Assembly (NCBI GenBank): GCA_947372105.1
Contig: CANBSH010000005.1
Location: 1-64,000 of the forward strand
Source of the DNA: Chitinophagaceae bacterium
Lineage (GTDB): Bacteria; Bacteroidota; Bacteroidia; Chitinophagales; Chitinophagaceae
DNA: 64,000 bases
Direction of reading: 5' to 3'
Shown here one piece after another: positions 9,901-16,330 of the stretch; within the stretch, counting starts at the first letter, position 1, and each line of letters begins with the position of its first letter. A program made the position numbers and the translations under genes. A model generated the notes under the pieces. It saw nothing but the letters and a program-made list of their open reading frames with translations. It made no database searches and had not been told where the DNA came from.

Positions 9901-10311
9901 AAGCATTAGCTCTAATTGACTCCATATTCTTAGTGCATATTTTTCTTCATTCGTTAAACGATAAGCTAGTGTAAGAACGGGTATTTGACTTGCAAAGTCA
10001 TGTATAGATGGTATTCTTAGGTTGGCATCATCTAAATAATATTTAAGTAAAGGAGTTTTTAAAATAGAGTCTGCGTCACATTTTAGTTTCTTTACCCCAA
10101 CTTTAACTATTGTATCATTTTGATCATATAATTTATTTAAATCTCTCAAAATATTGTTTGAAAAAAATAAAGAAGATTCGTTTTCAATTCTACTACCAGC
10201 GTATTTTTTAACAAGATTAGAGTCTAATTGTCCAAATGTAGTATTAGAAATAATCATTGTAAATACAAAAACAAAGTATAATGTGATATTATTTTTAAAC
10301 TTAGACATCAT
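6952..10311 (-). CDS. Fusion: heparinase II/III-like lyase plus sialate O-acetylesterase (SASA)
   Basis: 1119 residues with a signal peptide (1-27). Residues about 30-640 form a heparinase II/III-type lyase: an alpha-toroid with YPDWGANRHFLDAG (139-152), NNWNGVCNGG (204-213) and SEEGVAYWKYG (251-261; Tyr257 candidate base/acid), then a beta-sheet domain with HGHLDAGSF (404-412). Residues about 655-1115 form an SGNH-fold SASA domain: Ser747 in SGQSN, WYQGESN (898-904) and Asp981/His984 in DNIHP. The protein could both deacetylate and cleave a uronate polysaccharide. The lyase half is a clear paralogue of the lyase at 12100-14196, but has VCNGG where that one has ICHGG. Usual lyases of this family end near residue 650, so the esterase is an added module. 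Both domain calls are strong; the substrate is unknown. Confidence 0.87.
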   Translation of the reverse strand: MMSKFKNNITLYFVFVFTMIISNTTFGQLDSNLVKKYAGSRIENESSLFFSNNILRDLNKLYDQNDTIVKVGVKKLKCDADSILKTPLLKYYLDDANLRIPSIHDFASQIPVLTLAYRLTNEEKYALRIWSQLELMLTYPDWGANRHFLDAGIAGFDCAFALDGLKSYFTNNQKEKISNAILKFILEPAIPLIKNNIWWHNATNNWNGVCNGGIIMSILSLQDQNSYKDLLTKCIYQLPKYLKTFEPDGQSEEGVAYWKYGLLYTNLAIEAVNNSYHTCFGLDSYEGFKKSGWFPIKMSGPVSTLNIGDDPIKTVHTKSLPWFFYHYNDSALSSLHYKIALNTNDIDWLDLIYYNPLLKSSTLNNYKIELNQHIKGIDIMSLRSDWSKNAFYISMHGGYNNANHGHLDAGSFELQALGEVWAYGNLGKDDYTFPGYFTKKTYPTYTDSIQNQETPGRWHFYRLRAEGKNTLVFNNSIKPDQFENGVAKFEKLEDNQNYSYAITDLSNCYFRDVKEYKRGILLTKDKTILIQDEFKCMSKKNIWWSMHTKASILLTNNGKTAILTLGDKKMSFNINSKLDAKFQILPATYLPGENFPLTVNSKNESFKKLAINIKNADSGILQILIHEFHPDIQIQPKVHSLSQWSKSNFSFFKIPGILQTNMVIQQDKKFKLWGYGIPGTKITIKPSWGLNYKCNIQQDGNWSFTISIPKAIPGKYIEHSINLESNDTKISLKKILFGEVWLTSGQSNMDMSMQPFLPWHLGVLNHEDEIKHSANKFIRLIKIPKTTSDELMPNTGGNWLDCDTINIKDFSGVSFYFAKKLQKKLNIPIGIIQSAYGSASAQAFMDRNTLRSDSVLRKKYLDPYDANPNEKIPVLRPTLIYNAMIHPIKNYTIRGFLWYQGESNAGDINLYSKLNIALIRQWRHDFNDTLLPFYYVQMTPYNWKKTDSLDYNYALFRENQEKVLTEPHTQMAVTMDIGEPDNIHPRNKKAVGERLANFALYENYKFTTSPFGPKYAKIEIKGKYVYIYFQKNSIAKGLTTNDGLNPKHFYISGSDKVFRPAIAIIINNTIKLYSDSISLPIAVRYAFSNSPITNLQNSLSLPAYPFRTDQWNQITIKNK

Positions 10312-10312
10312 A

Positions 10313-12118
10313 TTATAGTTTTAATTTTGACCAATCTCCAGAGTAATAGGCATATAGTATTTTGTTTTCTAATACAATATCCTTATTCAATTTTGATTGA
10401 TCTAAAAGATCCCTAAATAAATAAAAACTCAGCCAAAACGAAAAGTCGTACTTTTGATTGATTGAATTAGGGTGTAAATAAAAATTATACCAATTTGTAT
10501 TTATACCATATTTTTCTGCGATAGCTTTAATTTCTATTGCCTTTCCCCAATTCTTATTTACTTGACTTTCAAAAGTTTTTGATATTTTATTAAACTCTAA
10601 CGACTCTGTGGTAATTAAATCATAAGTATCTGAAATACCTAGTGTGATTAATGAAACCGAATCTTCAAATGATTGATCGCCATCTAAGTCGTATTTAATA
10701 AAATCTATAAATCCATTATTATCCGTATCCTCATATTTAATTAAAGCGAATTTTGTTGGTTCAATTTGTAAACGATTTTTGCCCCAACGACCATATTGTC
10801 CACCAAAGCCTTGATACGAAAATGCGGTCTGATCTATTCTCCAGGCCCCCCATTCGGCTCCAAACAAGTGTAACTTTCCATCAAATTTACCAATGTATAG
10901 AGATCCCTTTCCGCTAAAATCTTGATCAAATTCGCCTCTATCACCTATTGCATCAGATTGTTTATTATGATCTAAACCCCCGTTTTCAGTCCCGATTTTA
11001 TATAAATCCTTAGGGTCATAAAATTCCACTCTTTCCCATCTATTACAATCATCATCTTCATCAAAAACTAACCTGCATTCTTTCCATTTGCCTTTCGTTG
11101 TAATTAAGTCTAAAGCATTACTTCTATCAGGAAAAAATAGTGTGTCAATTTCACGCCATCTAGAATCATACATTATAGAATTAGCCGGTTGTAAGCCTTT
11201 TAATTTTTGAAATGTATGGAATTGATCTTCATAAGAAAATCCATTACCCTTAAACAATAAGCTCATATCAAAATCAAATTCATTAGATGGTCCGTTGTCA
11301 TTATCAAGATCCCAAGTTATAGCAGCATAATCTATTTTTTTGGTGAAACTGATATCATAATTTGAATCTATATTTTGAAATATAAATTTAGAAGCGGTAG
11401 CTGAATCTCTAAAGATTGGCGTATCCACAAGTCTAATTGCCATTTCGGTATACCCATCGTGATCAACATCATAAAATATGAATGGATTTTCCCAATTATA
11501 TCTCAAATCACTTATCCTAAAAGAAGATGCATGCATTTTTAAAAATGTAGAATTTCCGTGATAATCTTCAAAGAAATTACAACAACCGTTATGATCCCAT
11601 GCTTTCATTAATATAACATTCCAATCAACAAAATGCATTATACCATCTTTATCATCATCAAATACATACATATAGTCAGCACTCCAATCATAATAACTTC
11701 TTATTTTATTGCCGCCATTATTTACAATTAGTTGAATATCTGCAATTCCATCAGAATCTTCATCTGACCAATCAATAGAAAAATCAAACGGACCAGCAAA
11801 TATATTATCGTTATTTCTATCGATTAATAAACAATCATTATCTGTGTCCCCTTCTTTATCCCCATATTTCATATCATCATCATCATCAATCCATGCAATC
11901 GAAATTTTGTCATTTATAGTCGAATATAATACATCCGGATCGCCATCATTATCTAAATCGGAATACTTAATATTAGAAATTTGATTTACAAATCTCCAAT
12001 TAATTAATTGTGTATTTGTGTTCCAGTAATTATACTTTTTTTGAGAAAAAGAATTATAATTAAAAGAAATAAAAAAGAAGAACAAACTAGCGCTTTTTAT
12101 TAATTGCTTGAAGTCCAT
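10313..12118 (-). CDS. Asp-rich secreted protein with repeated calcium-loop motifs, unknown family
   Basis: 601 residues with a signal peptide (1-25). I do not recognise the family. At least seven acidic loops of DxDxDG type occur, near residues 54 (DLDNDGDPD), 118 (DEDSDGIAD), 153 (FDDDKDGI), 216 (YDVDHDGYTE), 270 (DLDNDNG), 464 (DTDNNGFID) and 477 (DLDGDQ). Such loops bind calcium in dockerin, EF-hand and FG-GAP repeats. Between them are aromatic-rich segments (GKFDGKLHLFGAEWGAWRID near 410), and the C-terminal 100 residues lack the loops. The start overlaps the end of the upstream lyase by 19 bases, and the stop is one base before the fusion gene, implying tight co-expression. It could be a glycan-binding protein or an unclassified enzyme; function cannot be assigned. 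Confidence 0.8.
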   Translation of the reverse strand: MDFKQLIKSASLFFFFISFNYNSFSQKKYNYWNTNTQLINWRFVNQISNIKYSDLDNDGDPDVLYSTINDKISIAWIDDDDDMKYGDKEGDTDNDCLLIDRNNDNIFAGPFDFSIDWSDEDSDGIADIQLIVNNGGNKIRSYYDWSADYMYVFDDDKDGIMHFVDWNVILMKAWDHNGCCNFFEDYHGNSTFLKMHASSFRISDLRYNWENPFIFYDVDHDGYTEMAIRLVDTPIFRDSATASKFIFQNIDSNYDISFTKKIDYAAITWDLDNDNGPSNEFDFDMSLLFKGNGFSYEDQFHTFQKLKGLQPANSIMYDSRWREIDTLFFPDRSNALDLITTKGKWKECRLVFDEDDDCNRWERVEFYDPKDLYKIGTENGGLDHNKQSDAIGDRGEFDQDFSGKGSLYIGKFDGKLHLFGAEWGAWRIDQTAFSYQGFGGQYGRWGKNRLQIEPTKFALIKYEDTDNNGFIDFIKYDLDGDQSFEDSVSLITLGISDTYDLITTESLEFNKISKTFESQVNKNWGKAIEIKAIAEKYGINTNWYNFYLHPNSINQKYDFSFWLSFYLFRDLLDQSKLNKDIVLENKILYAYYSGDWSKLKL

Positions 12119-14196
12119 GAGTCTAGGGTCTTTAAAATATTTCCATTCATATTATTTGCTGTAAAATCTACACTAATATTGGTAGAACTTGATACGTTAG
12201 TTAATTTAATTTCTAATTTTCCATAATAATTATTGAATCCATTTTTATTCAGCATAATTTGATTAAATATATCTTTTGTTTCAGACAAATAGTTAATAGT
12301 ATTTGTGGATCGATTGGTTAGTGAAAAAGTGGCTTCTGCCGGTGATTGGATTCTAGCATAATATATCTTTCCATTTTTTGACAAGGTGGCAACTTTTCCG
12401 TCTATGCTAATAGATAGTCCATCAGTTGCAGGACTATGCATAATCCAATATATGGTAGAATTTTTAGCAATTGGAGTAAACTCATCCTGAACTGTCATTA
12501 TAGCTTTAGACCTATTTAATTTTATCCCTCTTTTATAATTAGTCACATCTCTTAAATAATTAGAAGTTAAATCAATTATATAATATCCGCCAGAATTATC
12601 ATTAGACTCTTTTATCAAAGTAGCTTTCCCAATTGGATTTTGCTCTGGCCTAGCATCAGGATTAAAGACCAAACAATTCTTTCCTTCAGTTCTAATACGG
12701 TAATAATAGAATCTACCCGGTGTATTTGCGGTTCTTGTAGTTACATCATTATACAATGGCGCTGTGATATTAAAATAATCTGCAGGATATGTATTTTCTC
12801 TGCCTAAAGTACCAGCTGCCCAAATTTCACCTAAAGATTGAATATAAAAAGATCCAGCATCTAAGTGTCCATGGCTTGCATTATTATCCCCGCCATGCAT
12901 GCCTATATACATCGAACTTTCAGTATTATTTTCTGATATAAACATATAGTCCACCCCAGCGAACTTACCATTTAATGGAAAAATATAGCCAGCTCCCTTA
13001 TCAACTAATGATTTATTATAATAAAGTAAGTCTATCCAACCATGCATTTTATCGGTTTTATTTACATTTATGTTATTACATGCATCATAATGTGTTTTAG
13101 CAAAATTCGCATCATTAAAAAAACTTCCATACCAAAAATAAGAAGTTAGTTTATACGCTTTCCCATTATATAAATAATCATCGCCGATTGAAGTTGTAGC
13201 AACTGGGCCAGACATGTTGTATGGAAACCAGCCAGTTTTTTTAAACCCGTTTTTGGATGTAAGACCGAAAGTAGATGATAAGCAACGTTTCATGCTTTCA
13301 AATGCTAAAATTGTATTACTAAGTCCATAATCCCAATAAGACAAACCCTCTTCGCTAGCACCATCTGGCTCTAACGAATTCATATAATTTTCGATTCCAT
13401 TTGTTGCTAAAGAAATAACACTACTATTAAACACAGAATCTTGTTCATAAGTAGCCAAACTTGCCATAACCATGCCTCCATGACAAATTCCATTCCAATT
13501 ATCATTGGTTAAATACCATTTAAATACACCGGTATTTGTTTCAATTTGTGTTTTACCAGGCTGCAATACGTTTGCTTTTACTGCATTGTACAAAATTGTT
13601 TTTTGTGAAGCACTTAGATAATCAAATAAACCATCATAAGCAATTGCAATGCCCTTTGCCGCAATACCTGCATCTAAAAAATGTCTATTAGCTCCCCAAT
13701 CAGGAAAATTTGTCATTATGTCTAATTGGTCCCAACATCTTTTTGCATATTTAGTGTCTTTTGTAAATTGATAGGCTAGTACTAAATAAGGTAATTGATC
13801 ATTGACAAAAGTGTGAATGTTAGTGATTCTCAATCCAGCAGCATCTAAACCATAAGTGAGTATTGGACTAGTCAATAAAGTATTGGCTTTTGCTAAAATA
13901 CCATCATAAGTTCCTTTTACGAAAGGATCGGTTATTGCATTAGATTTAATCTGTTCTATATCAGATGCATTAAATAGTAATCTTGGATGAATGTTTTTTA
14001 ATCCTGTACCCCTAAAACAGTCCTTAACAATAGATGAAGAAATGGGAGTAACCGCATCGATTGGAAAATTTAAATTGTTGTTGTTATTTGAAGGAGGGGG
14101 GACAACGACAGGGGGGATATTCACCAATGACTCTTTTTTATTGCAAAAAGTGAAATTGAAAATAATAGCAATTATGAATAAAAATCTTGTCAACAT
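12100..14196 (-). CDS. Heparinase II/III-like polysaccharide lyase
   Basis: 698 residues. The N-terminus is hydrophobic with Cys18 in FTFCNKK, which could be a non-standard lipobox, followed by a PPVVVPPP and oligo-Asn linker (28-43), as in surface-tethered proteins. The lyase fold runs from about 65: FPDWGANRHFLDAG (164-177), NDNWNGICHGG (231-241), SEEGLSYWDYG (281-291; Tyr287 candidate catalytic residue), then the beta-sheet domain with HGHLDAGSF (442-450). Family members cut uronic-acid-containing polysaccharides by beta-elimination. It is paralogous to the N-terminal half of the fusion protein two genes downstream. The upstream GH-like gene ends 10 bases away. Lyase family is firm; heparin itself need not be the substrate. 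Confidence 0.87.
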   Translation of the reverse strand: MLTRFLFIIAIIFNFTFCNKKESLVNIPPVVVPPPSNNNNNLNFPIDAVTPISSSIVKDCFRGTGLKNIHPRLLFNASDIEQIKSNAITDPFVKGTYDGILAKANTLLTSPILTYGLDAAGLRITNIHTFVNDQLPYLVLAYQFTKDTKYAKRCWDQLDIMTNFPDWGANRHFLDAGIAAKGIAIAYDGLFDYLSASQKTILYNAVKANVLQPGKTQIETNTGVFKWYLTNDNWNGICHGGMVMASLATYEQDSVFNSSVISLATNGIENYMNSLEPDGASEEGLSYWDYGLSNTILAFESMKRCLSSTFGLTSKNGFKKTGWFPYNMSGPVATTSIGDDYLYNGKAYKLTSYFWYGSFFNDANFAKTHYDACNNINVNKTDKMHGWIDLLYYNKSLVDKGAGYIFPLNGKFAGVDYMFISENNTESSMYIGMHGGDNNASHGHLDAGSFYIQSLGEIWAAGTLGRENTYPADYFNITAPLYNDVTTRTANTPGRFYYYRIRTEGKNCLVFNPDARPEQNPIGKATLIKESNDNSGGYYIIDLTSNYLRDVTNYKRGIKLNRSKAIMTVQDEFTPIAKNSTIYWIMHSPATDGLSISIDGKVATLSKNGKIYYARIQSPAEATFSLTNRSTNTINYLSETKDIFNQIMLNKNGFNNYYGKLEIKLTNVSSSTNISVDFTANNMNGNILKTLDSWTSSN

Positions 14197-14206
14197 TAGA
14201 ATTATT

Positions 14207-15466
14207 TTATTTTAAAAATCCTCCGGCATTCTTTAATACTTTATTAAAATAATCACCGGCAAAACCAAGTGTTCCGTCAGGACGAATTAGCCAAAATCCT
14301 CTCATTTCATCAGTAGTTCGAACAGTATTTAATTTTCTTAATTCTTCATTTTTAGGTTCATTACAATACAATTCCCATTGTATTATATAGGGTACTTGTA
14401 ATGCTTCACACACCCCCAAATAAGCGTCCCACCTTTTAACAACAGATTCATAATCTGTAAGACCCTCATACCTTTGTTCTGGAATTCCTATTTCTCCTAA
14501 AAAAACCACCTTCTTCCCTTTCATATATGTAGTAGGTCGTATATACTTTTTAATATAATCAATCCCCTTGTACAATTTTAAACCTGTTGCATCTAATCCA
14601 TCATAACTTGACCATGATACCATATCGGTCTCAATCATCGGTAAAACTGAATTTATAATGCCAGGTATTCCATCCATACTATCATAAGTTTTATTTGCTT
14701 CTACTGCATGGTAAACTTTGCATTTTGTATTTTTAATTTCATTTCTGGCTCTATTAATTCCGTCTTGTCTTGCTTTAAACCATTTGGCCATTGCGTTAAT
14801 ACGATTTAATGAATCAGCAGGAACCGTTACTGTAACTCGATCTCCATCTACCGCTTTGATTAATTCTCCGGGTTTACGAGACCATCTAGCATAACTTCCT
14901 GTTCCACCTCTTAACATCCAATCACCTTCCCAATTATGTATAATAAAAGTGACATCTTTATCTTTATATTTTTCAAGTAAGTATTTAGTTAACTGGTAAA
15001 TTTCCTCTTTTTCGGCTGCTGCAGAAGAATCGGTAGTCTTAATTCCCGCACCATCAACACTTAATGCAATGGTACTAAAAGGCATATTAAACACATTGTC
15101 CCAATATGGATGTTGTGCCAATTCTTTAAGGGAAATATTAGGGGAAATATCCCAAGTAGAATTATATGGATAACCGCCTCCATTTTTTCTAAACCATAAT
15201 TTTATTACGCCATATCCCAATTCATTTAGTTTTTGGGCACCTTCGATTAAATAAGGCTCTTTAGAAAAATAATACTTGCCAGCCACATGTGTTGCACCTA
15301 GTCTATTTTTTATATTCAATGGGATTTTAGCTCCTTTTAAAGGTTGAAATGATTCTATTTTCTTAATAATGAAGTCGTCATTTAATTGACTCGCAGCAGG
15401 ATTTTGAGCCAACATACTATTTGCAACAATAATAGACAATAGCGTTAAATAAAATTTCATACTCAT
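14207..15466 (-). CDS. Putative clan GH-A-like glycoside hydrolase, family not recognised
   Basis: 419 residues with a signal peptide ending LAQ (residue 21); ATGs at residues 1 and 3 are both possible. The body looks like a single (beta/alpha)8 barrel. Two glutamates sit where clan GH-A enzymes keep their pair: Glu180 in IIHNWEGDW after a beta strand (about strand 4) and Glu325 in VVFLGEIGIPE (about strand 7), 145 residues apart. WSSYDGLD (285-292) and IIQWELYCNEP (361-371) would flank later strands. I cannot match it to a named family. It is the first enzyme gene after the susC-susD-DUF3823 cluster and lies 117 bases past a terminator-like hairpin region. A retaining glycosidase acting on the PUL's glycan is the best guess. 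Confidence 0.75.
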   Translation of the reverse strand: MSMKFYLTLLSIIVANSMLAQNPAASQLNDDFIIKKIESFQPLKGAKIPLNIKNRLGATHVAGKYYFSKEPYLIEGAQKLNELGYGVIKLWFRKNGGGYPYNSTWDISPNISLKELAQHPYWDNVFNMPFSTIALSVDGAGIKTTDSSAAAEKEEIYQLTKYLLEKYKDKDVTFIIHNWEGDWMLRGGTGSYARWSRKPGELIKAVDGDRVTVTVPADSLNRINAMAKWFKARQDGINRARNEIKNTKCKVYHAVEANKTYDSMDGIPGIINSVLPMIETDMVSWSSYDGLDATGLKLYKGIDYIKKYIRPTTYMKGKKVVFLGEIGIPEQRYEGLTDYESVVKRWDAYLGVCEALQVPYIIQWELYCNEPKNEELRKLNTVRTTDEMRGFWLIRPDGTLGFAGDYFNKVLKNAGGFLK

Positions 15467-15490
15467 TTATTTTATATTTTAATTTATAAA

Positions 15491-15529
15491 AAAATACAGA
15501 GTGATTGCTTTCGCTACCCTCTGCATTTT
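15491..15529 (-). terminator. Terminator-like hairpin inside the PUL operon
   Basis: Between the DUF3823 gene and the GH-A-like gene. The arms 15491-15501 and 15519-15529 pair over 11 positions with one mismatch (core CAGAG/CTCTG), with a GC-GAAA-GC cap read on the minus strand and a T-rich tail beyond. It would stop part of the transcription coming from susC-susD and lower expression of the enzymes relative to the transporter. No strong promoter was seen between it and the next start. Confidence 0.5.
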
Positions 15530-15582
15530 TATTTTGCTTAACCCCCGATAAGCAGTTACCAAAAAACAATCTATCTAAAAAT

Positions 15583-16311
15583 CTATAAACTTATCTTTAC
15601 ATAAGGTGCGTAATTTGATCTGATTGTTCCTACGCCAGAGACACTTGCAAAAGAGCCTACTCTAAAAAAATAGTCTCTTCCAGTTGGGAAAAGAGAAGCA
15701 TTTGCAGCTAAGTCAATACTCAAGTTATAAGTTGTATTGTCAATGGTTTTTACAGGACTAAATGTTTGCGAAAATGTAGTTCCAGAGGTTCCAAATTTAG
15801 TTTGCTCACCAACATACATGTCGCTAAATGCATATAATCTAACAGATTGCGCTTTCACTAAAGGACTACCTGCTTCTAGACTAAAAGTCGCATTAATCTT
15901 TTTATTTGCAGCGTCATAGGTGATCGCACAATTTTTAATTCTGATATAAGGAACAACCAGAAAATCTTGTTTATTTTCTCCCGGTTTTATGTTATATGCA
16001 GGAATTGTGTAAGGGAAAAAATTGCCATTTCTTAAGTAAATATCATAACTGCCAGAAAAAACTAAATTATTCCTATATTCTCCATTTTGTTTTATTAGCC
16101 ACTTTTGAGAAACTTGAGTTGGATAGCCTAGTTCAAACACCTCAATGACTGATCCATTCACTAAATCGGTTTCTACCAGACCGCCGCCGACACTATCTTT
16201 AATAGCGCCAAAAATTTGTGAATTTGGGCCAGGCATATTATCTTTTACACAAGACACCATAATAAAGCTTAGAAATAGAAATAATCCAACTTGATAAATT
16301 TTATTTTTCAT
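15583..16311 (-). CDS. DUF3823 surface lipoprotein
   Basis: 242 residues with a lipoprotein signal (FIMVSC, Cys21) followed by Ig-like beta-rich domains. The pattern SQIFGAIKDSVGGGLVETDLVNGSVIEVFELGY and the later SYDIYLRNGNFFPYTIPAYNI segment match DUF3823, a family encoded directly behind susD in many PULs. It probably sits at the cell surface with the SusCD complex and helps bind glycan, in the manner of SusE/SusF-type proteins, though no member's ligand is known to me. It follows susD by 19 bases and precedes a terminator-like hairpin, so it belongs to the high-expression front of the operon. Confidence 0.85.
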   Translation of the reverse strand: MKNKIYQVGLFLFLSFIMVSCVKDNMPGPNSQIFGAIKDSVGGGLVETDLVNGSVIEVFELGYPTQVSQKWLIKQNGEYRNNLVFSGSYDIYLRNGNFFPYTIPAYNIKPGENKQDFLVVPYIRIKNCAITYDAANKKINATFSLEAGSPLVKAQSVRLYAFSDMYVGEQTKFGTSGTTFSQTFSPVKTIDNTTYNLSIDLAANASLFPTGRDYFFRVGSFASVSGVGTIRSNYAPYVKISL

Positions 16312-16330
16312 TTTGATCTTGATTTACGGA

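Noticed and set aside
14072-14096. Short repeat encoding oligo-Asn and Pro runs in the lyase
   Set aside because: It is a flexible linker in frame with the lyase, not a mobile or CRISPR repeat.
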